This document shows, piece after piece, positions 26,370-38,705 of a stretch of 64,000 bases of DNA. Position numbers and translations under genes: made by a program. The DNA is from Nocardia anocheti (GTDB lineage Bacteria; Actinomycetota; Actinomycetes; Mycobacteriales; Mycobacteriaceae). Under the pieces are notes generated by a model. That model had not been told where the DNA came from. It did no database searches and saw nothing but the letters and a program-made list of their open reading frames with translations. Numbering within the stretch: the first letter of the stretch is position 1; each line of letters opens with the position of its first letter. The stretch lies in the NCBI RefSeq assembly GCF_029675105.1, contig NZ_JAQQFV010000007.1:124001-188000 (forward strand), written 5' to 3'.

Positions 26370-27682
26370 GTGAGCTGCTGATCAAGAACGTCCGCCCCTA
26401 CGGTGAGGGCGAGCCGGTCGACGTGCTGGTGCGCGACACCGTGATCGCCGAGATCGGCACCGGCCTCGCGGCCGCCGACGCCGAGGTGATCGAGGGCAAC
26501 GGCCAGATCCTGCTGCCCGGCTTCGTCGACCTGCACACCCACCTGCGCGAGCCCGGCCGCGAAGACACCGAGACCATCGAAACCGGTTCCGCCGCCGCCG
26601 CGCTGGGCGGTTACACCGCGGTGTTCGCGATGGCCAACACCAGCCCGGTCGCCGACTCACACGTGATCACCGATCACGTGTGGCGGCGCGGCCAGGAGGT
26701 CGGCCTGGTCGATGTGTTCCCGGTCGGCGCGGTCACCGTCGGGCTCGAGGGCAAGCAGCTCGCCGAGATGGGCACCATGGCCGCCGGTGTCGGCCAGGTG
26801 CGGATGTTCTCCGACGACGGCCACTGCGTCTACGACCCGCTGATCATGCGCCGCGCCCTCGAATACGCGAACTCCCTGGGCGTGCTCATCGCCCAGCACG
26901 CGGAGGAGCCGCGCCTGACCAAGGGCGCCGTCGCGCACGAGGGCCCCAACGCCGCGCGCCTGGGTCTGGCCGGGTGGCCGCGCGCCGCCGAGGAGTCGAT
27001 CGTGGCGCGCGACGCGCTGCTGGCCCGCGACGCCGGGGCGCGCGTGCACATCTGCCACGCCTCCACCGCGGGCACCGTCGAACTGGTGAAATGGGCCAAG
27101 TCCCAGGGCATCTCGATCACCGCCGAGGTCACCCCGCACCACCTGCTGCTCGACGACTCGCGCCTGGAGACCTACGACGCGGTCAACAAGGTGAACCCGC
27201 CGCTGCGTGAGTCCGCCGACGTGGCCGCTCTGCGCCAGGCGCTGGCCGAGGGCGTCATCGACTGTGTCGCCACCGACCACGCCCCGCACGCGGAGCAGGA
27301 CAAGTGCTGCGAGTTCGCCGCCGCCCGCCCCGGCATGCTCGGTCTGGAGACCGCGCTGTCGATCATCGTGCAGACGATGGTGGCGCCCGGTCTGCTGGAC
27401 TGGCGCGGGGTCGCCCGGGTGATGAGCGAGAAGCCCGCCGCCATCGTCGGTCTCGACGACCACGGCCGCCCGATCGCCGTCGGTGAACCGGCCAACCTCA
27501 CCCTGATCGACCCCGACGCCGAGTGGACGGTGCGCGGCGCCGAACTCGCGAGCATCTCGAACAACACCCCGTTCGAGGACATGACGTTCCCGGCCCAGGT
27601 GTCAGCCACCGTGCTGCGCGGCCGGGTGACAGCCCGCGAGGGCAAGGCGGTCGGGATCCGAGGAGGCCAGGAACGTGGATAG
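26366..27682 (+). CDS. pyrC: Dihydroorotase
   Basis: Zinc amidohydrolase cyclising carbamoyl aspartate to dihydroorotate. The 438-residue type I enzyme has the metal-binding DLHTHLREPG motif, the catalytic-region FSDDGHCVYD, HICHASTAGTVELVKWAK, and the second-shell TDHAPHAEQDK. Size and motifs fit the bacterial multifunctional-like class I. It overlaps pyrB (ATGA) and ends 8 nt inside the next small membrane protein gene, so the block is tightly coupled. Confidence 0.97.
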   Translation: MSELLIKNVRPYGEGEPVDVLVRDTVIAEIGTGLAAADAEVIEGNGQILLPGFVDLHTHLREPGREDTETIETGSAAAALGGYTAVFAMANTSPVADSHVITDHVWRRGQEVGLVDVFPVGAVTVGLEGKQLAEMGTMAAGVGQVRMFSDDGHCVYDPLIMRRALEYANSLGVLIAQHAEEPRLTKGAVAHEGPNAARLGLAGWPRAAEESIVARDALLARDAGARVHICHASTAGTVELVKWAKSQGISITAEVTPHHLLLDDSRLETYDAVNKVNPPLRESADVAALRQALAEGVIDCVATDHAPHAEQDKCCEFAAARPGMLGLETALSIIVQTMVAPGLLDWRGVARVMSEKPAAIVGLDDHGRPIAVGEPANLTLIDPDAEWTVRGAELASISNNTPFEDMTFPAQVSATVLRGRVTAREGKAVGIRGGQERG

Positions 27683-28181
27683 AGCTCTGTGGGTGGTGGG
27701 GTGTCTGGCCCTGTTCCTGCTGTGCCTGTGGCTGATGTACCGGGCGTGGCACAAGAAGGCCGCGCGTCAGCGCGACCGCATCGGCGAACTGCCCGCGGTG
27801 CCCGCCGAACTGGGCGCGCAGCTGCTCGAGCCGACCACCGGCCTCTACCTGGGCAGCACCATCGCGCCCAGCTGGCAGGACCGGATCGCGGTCGGTGACC
27901 TGGGTTTCCGGGCGACCGCCGAACTGACGCGGTTCGAACGCGGAATCCTGCTCGAACGCGACGGGGCCACGCCGATCTGGATTCCGCAGGAATCCGTGAC
28001 GGCCGTGCGCACCGAGCGCGGCCACGCGGGCAAGGTGATGACGAACAACGGTGTGCTGGTGATTCGCTGGACACTGCCGAGCGGAACCGAGATCGACACC
28101 GGTTTCCGCGGCGACGACAAGACGGTGTACCCGGCATGGACCGCGGATGCGACCAGGGTGACGACGGGAGACGATGAATGA
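27675..28181 (+). CDS. Membrane-anchored conserved protein of the pyr operon (Rv1382-like)
   Basis: A 168-residue protein with one N-terminal membrane segment (LWVVGCLALFLLCLWLMY, about 5-22), then a basic patch and a soluble, beta-rich PH-like domain containing GLYLGSTIAPSWQDRI, WIPQESVTAVRTERGHAGKV and LVIRWTLPSGTEIDTGFR. A gene of this type sits between pyrC and carA in mycobacteria (Rv1382). The role is unknown; conservation inside the operon hints at a link to pyrimidine supply or just shared expression. It overlaps pyrC by 8 nt and carA by 4 nt. Confidence 0.82.
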   Translation: MDRALWVVGCLALFLLCLWLMYRAWHKKAARQRDRIGELPAVPAELGAQLLEPTTGLYLGSTIAPSWQDRIAVGDLGFRATAELTRFERGILLERDGATPIWIPQESVTAVRTERGHAGKVMTNNGVLVIRWTLPSGTEIDTGFRGDDKTVYPAWTADATRVTTGDDE

Positions 28182-29292
28182 CCAAGGCAAAGGCAGCTCT
28201 GGTGCTGGAGGACGGCCGCGTGTTCCGCGGTACCGCCTTCGGCGCGGAGGGGCAGACGCTCGGTGAGGCCGTGTTCTGCACGGCGATGACCGGCTACCAG
28301 GAAACCCTGACCGACCCCAGCTACGACCGCCAGATCGTGGTGGCCACGGCCCCGCAGATCGGCAACACGGGCTGGAACGACGAGGACGACGAGTCCGACA
28401 AGATCTGGGTCGCCGGGTACGCCGTGCGCGACCCCTCGCGCGTGTCCTCCAACTGGCGTGCCAACGGCACCCTGCAGGACCAGCTCGACCGCCAGAACGT
28501 GGTCGGCATCGCCGGGATCGACACCCGCGCGGTGGTGCGGCACCTGCGCACCCGCGGGTCGATGAAGGCGGGCATCTTCTCCGGCGCCGCCCTCGCCGCC
28601 GACGAGGAACTCCTCGCGCGGGTCACCGGACAGCCCTCCATGCTCGGCGCCGACCTGGCCGAGGAGGTGAGCACCGACGGCCTGTACACGATCGAGCCGG
28701 TCGGCGAGCACCGCTTCACCGTGGTCGCGGTCGACCTGGGCATCAAGACCAACACCCCGCGCATGTTCGCCGAGCGCGGCGTGCGCACCCATGTGGTGCC
28801 GTCGAACACCTCCCTCGACGACATCCTCGCGCTGAACCCCAACGGCGTGTTCCTCTCGAACGGCCCCGGCGACCCGGCCACCCAGACCGGCGCCATCGCG
28901 CTCACCCAGGGAGTCCTCGAGCGCGGGATCCCGCTGTTCGGCATCTGCTTCGGCAACCAGATCCTGGGCCGCGCGCTGGGCCGTAACACCTACAAGATGA
29001 AGTTCGGCCACCGCGGCATCAACATCCCGGTCGTCGAAGAGGGCACCGGCCGCATCTCCATCACCGCGCAGAACCACGGCTTCGCCCTGGAAGGCGAGAA
29101 GGGCGAGCGGTTCGACACGCCCTTCGGCAAGGCCGAGGTCTCCCACATCTGCGCCAACGACGGCACCGTCGAGGGTGTGCGACTGATCGACGGTCGCGCC
29201 TTCTCGGTGCAGTACCACCCCGAGGCCGCCGCAGGCCCGCACGACGCCGCATACCTGTTCGACCGTTTCGCCGGTCTCATGGAAGGAGCCTG

Positions 29293-29293
<1 letters not shown>
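28178..29293 (+). CDS. carA: Carbamoyl-phosphate synthase small (glutaminase) subunit
   Basis: Class I glutamine amidotransferase subunit that hydrolyses glutamine and channels ammonia to CarB. The 371-residue protein has the CarA N-domain (VLEDGRVFRGTAFGAEG, AMTGYQETLTDPSY) and the glutaminase domain: oxyanion SNGPGDP, nucleophile Cys in LFGICFGNQILGRALG, and the His/Glu pair in FSVQYHPEAAAG. GICFGNQ replaces the enterobacterial GICLGHQ, as in other actinobacteria. It overlaps carB by one nucleotide. Confidence 0.97.
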
Positions 29294-32655
<3,362 letters not shown>

Positions 32656-32677
32656 TCGGACAGAGGGAGCGGAATCG

Positions 32678-33502
32678 ATGTCGACGTTCGGTCACCGATT
32701 GCAGCAGGCCATGGGTCGGTTCGGTCCGCTGTGCGTCGGCATCGACCCGCACCCCGGCCTGCTCCGGGCGTGGGGACTCACCGAGGACGTCGACGGACTG
32801 GAGACCTTCGCCGAGATCTGCGTCGAGGCCTTCGACGGTCGCGTCGCCCTGGTCAAGCCGCAGGTCGCGTTCTTCGAGCCCTACGGCTCCGGCGGCATCG
32901 CGGTGCTGGAACGCACCATCTCGGTGCTGCGCGCCTCGGGCACCCTGGTGCTGGCCGACGCCAAACGCGGCGACATCGGCTCCACCATGGACGCCTACGC
33001 GCAGGCCTGGCTCGGTGACGGTCCGCTGGGTTCGGACGCGGTGACGGTCTCGCCCTACCTCGGTTTCGGGTCGCTCGACCCGGCGCTGAGCCTGGCGCAG
33101 GCCAACCATCGGGGCGTGTTCGTCCTCGCGGCGACCTCGAATCCCGAAGGGGCGCAGCTGCAACGGATCACCGCGCCCGACGGTCGCACCATCGCGCAGA
33201 CCATGGTCGACGCGGCCGCGGCCCGCAACGCCGGACCCGGTTTCGGCTCGGTCGGCGTCGTCGTGGGCGCCACCCTCGCCGAGGCGCCCGACCTGTCCGC
33301 GCTCAACGGCCCCATCCTGATGCCCGGCGTGGGCGCCCAGGGCGGGGGAGCGGAGTCGATCCGGGCGATCGTGCCCGAGGCCACCCTGTCCTCGGTGGTG
33401 CCCGCGGCTTCCCGCGAGATCCTCGCCGCCGGTCCGTCCGTGTCGGCACTGTGCGACAAGACCGCGCAGCTCCAGGAGGAGTTCGCCTTCCTGCGGGCCT
33501 GA
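32678..33502 (+). CDS. pyrF: Orotidine 5'-phosphate decarboxylase (type 2)
   Basis: Final step to UMP. The 274-residue enzyme is the actinobacterial type 2 form, with LCVGIDPHPGLL, LVKPQVAFFEPYG, the catalytic Asp-Lys-Asp cluster in LADAKRGDIGSTMDAYA, SPYLGFGSLDPAL and the phosphate-binding LMPGVGAQGG. ATG 32678 is preferred over GTG 32648 (which overlaps the carB stop) because GGGAG lies 9 nt upstream and the resulting length equals that of M. tuberculosis PyrF. pyrD is not in this operon. A strong hairpin follows. Confidence 0.95.
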   Translation: MSTFGHRLQQAMGRFGPLCVGIDPHPGLLRAWGLTEDVDGLETFAEICVEAFDGRVALVKPQVAFFEPYGSGGIAVLERTISVLRASGTLVLADAKRGDIGSTMDAYAQAWLGDGPLGSDAVTVSPYLGFGSLDPALSLAQANHRGVFVLAATSNPEGAQLQRITAPDGRTIAQTMVDAAAARNAGPGFGSVGVVVGATLAEAPDLSALNGPILMPGVGAQGGGAESIRAIVPEATLSSVVPAASREILAAGPSVSALCDKTAQLQEEFAFLRA

Positions 33503-33511
33503 CATCATCCC

Positions 33512-33550
33512 GACGAGGCCGGGGGAGCGCGACGCTGCCCCGGCCTCGTC
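33512..33550. terminator. Bidirectional hairpin terminator after pyrF
   Basis: A perfect 13-bp inverted repeat, GACGAGGCCGGGG (33512-33524) and its complement (33538-33550), with a 13-nt loop. It separates the pyr operon from the convergent serine hydrolase gene. Confidence 0.8.
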
Positions 33551-33563
33551 GTCGGTCGGGTAC

Positions 33564-34664
33564 TCAGGCGAGGCAGTAGGCCGCGGTGACGGTGGCGAAC
33601 AGCGACAGCGCGTCCCCCGAGGCCGCCGAACCGACCACCATCGTGAGTGATCGACCGTCGTCGGACCGGAACGCCGAGGACACGTAACCGAGGAGCTCAC
33701 CGCCGTGTCCCCACAGCGCGGCGCCGCACGGCGGATCGAAACGTTGCAGACCCAGACCGTAGTGGAACCCCATCCCCATCGGCACCGTCCGCCGCATCTG
33801 TTCCAGGGCGGACGGACTGGTCAATCGACCGCCCAGCAGCGCGGCGAAGAAGGCCTCGAGATCGGCGAGCGTGGAGATCATCTCGCCCGCCGCCCAGTCC
33901 AGCGAGACGTTCATCTCGGTGACCGCCACCCGGCCTAGGCCATCGACATCTCGTCGGGCGGTGAGCGCGGGCTCCGGCACGCCCGGATCGTCGCCGGGCA
34001 CGGTGGTCGCGGTCAGTCGCAGGGGCGTGAGGATGCGGTCGCGGATCTCGTCGCCGTAGCGGTGACCCGTGACGTGCTCGATCAGCAGGCCGAGCACGAG
34101 GTAGTTGGTGTTCGAGTAGCGGAAGCGTTCGCCCGGTGCGAAGTACGGTTCGTGGCCGACCGCCACGGCGAGCAGCTCGCGCGGTGCGTGCTGATCGAAC
34201 CGCTCGGCGCCGCGCCACCGGTTCGTCGACAGGCCGGGCTCCTTCATGTAGTCGTAGAGCCCGCTGGTGTGATTCATCAGCTGTCGCACCGTCATGCGAT
34301 CACCGCCGGGGATGGCGTCGGGCAGCTGCGTCGCGATCGGGGCGTCCAGGGCGATCCGCCCCTCGTCCACCAGCTGCAACACCACCGTGGCGACGAAGGT
34401 CTTGGTGATGCTGCCGATCCGGAATCGGCTCAGCGGACCGGGCGCGACCTGCTCGGCGTCGCTGCCGCCGTGATACCAGTCGCGATGACGCTCTCCGTCG
34501 GAGATCCGCAGCACGATGTCGGCGTCGGCCCACCGCGCCGACGCCTCCACCACGGTCCCCACCACCCGCCATCGTGCCGTCACGAGGACGGTGGCGGCCA
34601 CGAGCACGGCAACCAGCAGGGTCCCCGTGACGACCACGGTGCATCGAAACATCCTCTGTCGCAT
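33564..34664 (-). CDS. Serine hydrolase of the beta-lactamase class C / D-alanyl-D-alanine carboxypeptidase family
   Basis: A 366-residue secreted or membrane-anchored penicillin-binding-protein-like hydrolase. Residues about 6-30 form a hydrophobic signal anchor. The catalytic SxxK is Ser85-Ile-Thr-Lys88 (IGSITKTFVATV); the second motif is FRYSNTNYLVLG and the third-box equivalent is WGHGGELLGY. The substrate may be a D-amino-acid peptide or an ester; beta-lactam resistance cannot be claimed. ATG 34664 is preceded by TAGCGT 8 nt upstream (leaderless type). It is divergent from the DedA gene. Confidence 0.85.
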   Translation of the reverse strand: MRQRMFRCTVVVTGTLLVAVLVAATVLVTARWRVVGTVVEASARWADADIVLRISDGERHRDWYHGGSDAEQVAPGPLSRFRIGSITKTFVATVVLQLVDEGRIALDAPIATQLPDAIPGGDRMTVRQLMNHTSGLYDYMKEPGLSTNRWRGAERFDQHAPRELLAVAVGHEPYFAPGERFRYSNTNYLVLGLLIEHVTGHRYGDEIRDRILTPLRLTATTVPGDDPGVPEPALTARRDVDGLGRVAVTEMNVSLDWAAGEMISTLADLEAFFAALLGGRLTSPSALEQMRRTVPMGMGFHYGLGLQRFDPPCGAALWGHGGELLGYVSSAFRSDDGRSLTMVVGSAASGDALSLFATVTAAYCLA

Positions 34665-34819
34665 GTGGTCCGACGCTACGAACACCGCACCGCACCCACG
34701 AGGACGCGGGCCCTACGCCGGAGGTGCGGAAAACCCCACCTGGACACTGGGGTGGCTCGGCCCCGGCCGGGTGGCTGACGCCACTGATCCTGGACCCTCG
34801 CCTTCCTAGCGTCGAAACC

Positions 34820-35470
34820 ATGGATACGACAGGGAATTCGGCCGAACTCACCGGCATCGCCGCCTGGTCGGTCGAGCTGATGGAACGACTCGGCGGCCTC
34901 GGCGCTGGCATCGCGATCGCACTGGAGAATCTCTTTCCGCCGCTGCCCAGCGAGGTGATCCTGCCGCTGGCCGGATTCACCGCCAGCCGCGGCCGGTTCA
35001 GCCTGGCCGAGGTCCTGCTGTGGACGACGCTCGGCTCGGTCGTCGGCGCGCTGGCGCTCTACGGCGTCGGGGCGGCCCTCGGGCGCGAGCGGCTGCGGCG
35101 CATCGTCGACCGGCTGCCGCTGGTGCGGCTGTCCGACCTGGACCGCACCGAGGCCTGGTTCGCTCGCCACGGCGAGAAGGCGGTGTTCTTCGGCCGGATG
35201 ATCCCGATCTTCCGGAGTCTCATCTCCATCCCGGCCGGGGTCGAACGGATGCCGCTGGGCCGATTCACGCTGCTGACCACGGCGGGCAGCCTGCTGTGGA
35301 ACACGGTGTTCGTGCTCGCCGGATACTTCCTCGGCGAGAACTGGCACGTCGTCGAGACCTACGCCGGTGTGCTGCAGAAGCTGGTGATCGCGACGGTGCT
35401 CGTGGCCGCGACGGTGTTCCTCGTCCGACGGGTTCGGCAACGACGGGCACCGGCGAGTGCCGAGAGATGA
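34820..35470 (+). CDS. DedA-family membrane protein
   Basis: A 216-residue polytopic membrane protein of the DedA/VTT superfamily, implicated in undecaprenyl-phosphate or phospholipid flipping and membrane potential homeostasis. Motifs: ENLFPPLPSEVILPLAGF, GSVVGALALYGVGAALG, FFGRMIPIFRSLISIPAG (the conserved F/G-R-x-x-P-x-x-R region) and GSLLWNTVFVLAGYFLGENW. ATG 34820 follows TAGCGT (34807-34812) by 7 nt, suggesting leaderless transcription. The upstream gene is divergent. Confidence 0.93.
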   Translation: MDTTGNSAELTGIAAWSVELMERLGGLGAGIAIALENLFPPLPSEVILPLAGFTASRGRFSLAEVLLWTTLGSVVGALALYGVGAALGRERLRRIVDRLPLVRLSDLDRTEAWFARHGEKAVFFGRMIPIFRSLISIPAGVERMPLGRFTLLTTAGSLLWNTVFVLAGYFLGENWHVVETYAGVLQKLVIATVLVAATVFLVRRVRQRRAPASAER

Positions 35471-35625
35471 GAGCGTCGCCACGAACAGTCGACGCGAGGA
35501 ACACCGCTGGATGCGAGGTGGCGCCGACGGTGCGCTCGCACGTGCTGGTCCCCTCCCTGCGGAGAGGTCATGATGGCGAGGCGCGCTCCGTGGCCGAAGT
35601 GGCTGTGACGCGAGAGGATTGGCTG

Positions 35626-36750
35626 ATGAGACCTTCTCCTGGGCGATCGTCACGCGCCGTCACGGCGATCTCCGGGTATCTGCTCGGCGTGGTCACCGTG
35701 CCGCTGGATCTGCTCAGTGTGCTCGCCGCGCCGGTGGCGACGGGCCTGACCGAGCGGGTCGCCGGGATCGAGAAGTGGCGGCTGACCCGCCTGCTCGGTG
35801 TGCGCGACACCGGCACGCCGAATGGGCCGCGCGCCGCAGGCTACCTGGCCGTTCGCGCGCTGCTCGGGGTGCTCGCCGCGCTGGTGCTCGCCCTGTCCGG
35901 GCTGGGTGTCGTCGTCGCCGTCGCCCTGGTCTATGGGGCAACGACCGGCGAGGCGGTGCCGATCGTCGACGCCACCGAACCGGGCCAGGTCTCCTGGGCC
36001 ACCGTCGCGGTACTGGCGTTGCCCGGCGCGGTGCTGTGCTTCCTCGCCGTGCACGGTCTCCTCGGCGTGGTGCGCGCCGAGGCGTGGTGGCTGCGGCGAA
36101 GCCTGCGGCCGGGCCAGGAGGAACTGGCCCAGCGGGTCGCCCAGCTCACCACCACCCGCGCCGAGGTGGTCGAGGTGATCGACGACGAACGCCGTCGCAT
36201 CGAACGCGACCTGCACGACGGCGTGCAGCAGCGGGTCGTGGCGCTGTCGATCCTGCTCGGGCGCGTCGACCGGGAAGCCGACGCCGAGGTGCGCACCGAT
36301 CTGCACCGCCGCGCGCTCGCCGAGACCGGACACATCCTCGACGAACTGCGCGAGGTCTCCTGGCGCATCTATCCGGCCATGCTCGCCCGTGACGGCCTGC
36401 ACGCCGCGCTCGAAGCGCTCGCCGACCGGACGCCGGTGCCGACCGGGCTCGACTACGGCCTCACCGAACGCGCGCCGCGCCCGGTCGAATCGGCCTGCTA
36501 CTTCACCGCCAGCGAGGCCATCACCAACGCCATCAAGCACTCCGGCGCCACCACCATCGCGGTCGAGGTGGCCCGCGCCGGGACCCTGGTGCGGCTGCGG
36601 GTCCGTGACGACGGACGCGGCGGCGCCGACCCGGCCGGACACGGGCTGGCGGGCATCGCCACCCGGGTCACCGCGCTGGACGGCACGATGGTGGTGGACA
36701 GTCCGCCGGGCGGTCCGACCATCATCACCGTGGAGGTGCCGTGCGGATAA
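35626..36750 (+). CDS. Sensor histidine kinase (NarL/LiaS-type, HisKA_3)
   Basis: A 374-residue membrane sensor kinase. The N-terminal half has several hydrophobic segments (a short one near 12-40, then strong ones near 77-105 and 125-148), resembling the putative-sensor region of actinobacterial kinases. The HisKA_3 dimerisation helix contains the phosphoacceptor His197 in ERDLHDGVQQRV. The ATPase domain shows ASEAITNAIKHSGA (N box), VRDDGRGG and GHGLAGIATRV. The GAGAGG ribosome-binding site supports ATG 35626. It overlaps the response regulator by 10 nt. The signal is unknown. Confidence 0.92.
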   Translation: MRPSPGRSSRAVTAISGYLLGVVTVPLDLLSVLAAPVATGLTERVAGIEKWRLTRLLGVRDTGTPNGPRAAGYLAVRALLGVLAALVLALSGLGVVVAVALVYGATTGEAVPIVDATEPGQVSWATVAVLALPGAVLCFLAVHGLLGVVRAEAWWLRRSLRPGQEELAQRVAQLTTTRAEVVEVIDDERRRIERDLHDGVQQRVVALSILLGRVDREADAEVRTDLHRRALAETGHILDELREVSWRIYPAMLARDGLHAALEALADRTPVPTGLDYGLTERAPRPVESACYFTASEAITNAIKHSGATTIAVEVARAGTLVRLRVRDDGRGGADPAGHGLAGIATRVTALDGTMVVDSPPGGPTIITVEVPCG

Positions 36751-37388
36751 CCCTGGCCGAGGACTCGGCGCTGCTGCGCGAGAGCCTGGCCCAGTTGCTC
36801 ACCGCCGAGGGCCACGAGATCCTCGACTCGGTCGGCACCGCCACCGAACTGCTCGCCGCGGTGCGCGTGCGCCCGCCCGATCTGGTGATCGCCGATGTCC
36901 GGATGCCGCCCGATCACGTCGACGAGGGGATCAGGGCCGCGCTCGAGATCCGGCGCGAGCTGCCCGGCGTGGCGGTGCTGGTGCTCTCGCAGTACGTCGA
37001 GCGCAGGCACGCGGCGGAATTCCTGACCGGCACCGGCGGAATCGGCTATCTGCTCAAGGACCGGGTGGGCGCGATCGGGGCCTTCCTCGACGCGGTGGAG
37101 CGCGTGGGCACCGGCGGCACCGCCTTCGATCCGGAGGTGGTGCGCCAGCTCCTGCTGCGCAATCGCGCCGATTCCCCGCTGCACCGCCTCACCGAGCGCG
37201 AACGCGAGGTGCTCGAACTCATGGCGCAGGGATTGAGCAATGCCGCCATCGGCGCGCAGCTCTACATCAGCCGCAGTGCGGTGGAGAAGCACATCAACGC
37301 GATCTTCACCAAGCTGGACCTCCCGAGCGACGAATCCGCCAATCGGCGCGTGCTCGCGATCCTGCACCACCTGCGCGCCGAGGCCTGA
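36741..37388 (+). CDS. LuxR/NarL-type response regulator
   Basis: A 215-residue response regulator paired with the preceding kinase. The receiver domain has acidic pocket residues in LAEDSALLRE, phosphoacceptor Asp52 in LVIADVRMPP, and the conserved Lys in GIGYLLKDRV. The C-terminal LuxR helix-turn-helix reads LTEREREVLELMAQGLSN, then SAVEKHINAIFTKL. GTG 36741 lies inside the kinase gene (10-nt overlap), indicating coupled translation. Its targets are not visible; the DedA gene and the divergent hydrolase are the nearest candidates. Confidence 0.94.
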   Translation: MRITLAEDSALLRESLAQLLTAEGHEILDSVGTATELLAAVRVRPPDLVIADVRMPPDHVDEGIRAALEIRRELPGVAVLVLSQYVERRHAAEFLTGTGGIGYLLKDRVGAIGAFLDAVERVGTGGTAFDPEVVRQLLLRNRADSPLHRLTEREREVLELMAQGLSNAAIGAQLYISRSAVEKHINAIFTKLDLPSDESANRRVLAILHHLRAEA

Positions 37389-37394
37389 TCGCGC

Positions 37395-37742
37395 TCAGCT
37401 CGCCGTCACCGCGCGGGCGCGCCACCAGCCCAGCGCACCCGCGCCGAGCGGGATCAGCAGCGTGACGAAGCCCGAGACCGGCTCGAACACGAGCCCGAAC
37501 ACCGTGACCGCCGCGAGGGCGATCAGCACCGGCCCCGGCACCACCCCGCGCACGCGCTCGAGCTCGATCATGGCCAGGCCCAACCCGATGCCGAGTACGC
37601 CGAACGCGGTGAACCAGAACGACAGCTCGGTGTCCTGATCGCTGACGGCCAGCAGGACCACACCCATGATCGTGTGCACGGTGGCGATGAAGGTCAGCGC
37701 GGTTCCGGCGACGGGGAATCTTGTTTTTGAATTCATATTCAT
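37395..37742 (-). CDS. Small four-helix membrane protein (DUF6463-like)
   Basis: A 115-residue membrane protein with four hydrophobic segments (starting ALTFIATVHTIMGVVLLAV, then WFTAFGVLGIGLGLAMI, VLIALAAVTVFGLVFEP, and GFVTLLIPLGAGALGWW). The VHT motif in helix 1 and PVSG before helix 4 resemble the DUF6463 family, which often neighbours TetR regulators; this match is from memory. ATG 37742 is used; ATG 37736 would shorten it by two residues. It is divergent from a TetR gene 24 nt away, so the two promoters overlap. Confidence 0.78.
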   Translation of the reverse strand: MNMNSKTRFPVAGTALTFIATVHTIMGVVLLAVSDQDTELSFWFTAFGVLGIGLGLAMIELERVRGVVPGPVLIALAAVTVFGLVFEPVSGFVTLLIPLGAGALGWWRARAVTAS

Positions 37743-37766
37743 AAACTCTGTCACTAGGCTGGCCGG
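37721..37766. promoter_or_regulatory. Overlapping divergent promoter region of the TetR / membrane protein pair
   Basis: An unusually AT-rich stretch. It carries the dyad TGAATTCATATTCA (37728-37741; GAAT/ATTC arms) and, on the plus strand, TTCATA (37732-37737), 17 bp, TAGGCT (37755-37760), which ends 6 nt before the TetR GTG. Binding at the dyad would block both directions. Confidence 0.45.
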
Positions 37767-38357
37767 GTGGCAAGACCCCGCCTCTTCACCGACGATCAGG
37801 TCCTCGACGCCGCCCGTGATCTGCTGGCCGACCCGGCGATCACCCGCCCGGCCATCGCCGCCATCGGCGCGGCCGCCGGGGTGCACGCCGGGTCGATCTA
37901 TGTGCGCTTCGCCTCCCGCGACGAACTGCTGGCCCGGCTGTGGCTGCGCTCCATCCGCCGCTTCCACGAGGGATTCGTCACGGCCCTGCGCGGCCCGTCG
38001 CCCCTGCTGAGCGCGGCCGCCTTCCTGCCCCGCTACTGCCGCGAACACCCCACCGAGGCCAGGGCGATGAAGATGTTCCGACACGAGGAACTCCTCGATG
38101 TCGGCCCGGAGGCCCTGCGCGCCGAGCTCGCGCACGTCAACGACGACATGTACGCCGCCCTGCGTGCCGCTGTGGCGGCCGAATTCGGCGTCGCGGACGC
38201 GCGGACGCTGGCCGTCGCCGAAGCCGCGGTGAAGGCGATTCCGTACGGCCTGGTCCGCGACTACATCGCCCGCGCCACCCCGATTCCGACCTGGATCGAC
38301 GAGGTCACCGTCACGGCCTCGGGCGCGGTTCTGGACCGCTTTCGTTCCCGATCGTGA
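37767..38357 (+). CDS. TetR-family transcriptional regulator
   Basis: A 196-residue TetR-type regulator with the N-terminal helix-turn-helix in residues 8-55 (DDQVLDAARDLLADP, then RPAIAAIGAAAGVHAGSIYV, RFASRDELLARLWL) and a helical C-terminal domain including FRHEELLDVGPEALRAELAHV. GTG 37767 is preceded by a leaderless-type TAGGCT box. Divergent from the four-helix membrane protein, its most likely target. Confidence 0.88.
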   Translation: MARPRLFTDDQVLDAARDLLADPAITRPAIAAIGAAAGVHAGSIYVRFASRDELLARLWLRSIRRFHEGFVTALRGPSPLLSAAAFLPRYCREHPTEARAMKMFRHEELLDVGPEALRAELAHVNDDMYAALRAAVAAEFGVADARTLAVAEAAVKAIPYGLVRDYIARATPIPTWIDEVTVTASGAVLDRFRSRS

Positions 38358-38705
38358 CGACACGCGGTACGAAACCGCGCGACACGCCGAGATTTTCGGG
38401 AAACCCCCTGGTCGCGCGGTGCCGAGTTTGCCGGGGTGTCGACGGCCGGGGTCGCTACCCGGTGGCTAACATCGCCCAATTCGGTATCACCGCAGGTGAG
38501 GGCTGGTTTTACCGTTCGGTCGGTAGGATCGGGGCAGCGGAATCCGGTGTCACCGCATCTGGTCCGCGCGTGCCATACGGCATCCGTATTCCTGCCCTGA
38601 CCTGGGGGTCGGGTTCGCAATCGGCGCGCGCCGTGGGTACGGTCGCACAGACCGTTCGGGTAACCGGCGGTAGATCTAGCAATGAACGATGAGACGGAGG
38701 AACCC
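38358..38705. other. Intergenic region upstream of mihF
   Basis: About 350 nt with no convincing coding sequence. A small hairpin TACCG-TTCGGT-CGGTA lies at 38510-38525 and a TAGGAT -10-like hexamer at 38524-38529 without a matching -35. The strong ribosome-binding site CGGAGGA (38695-38701) belongs to mihF. A long untranslated leader is possible. Confidence 0.5.
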
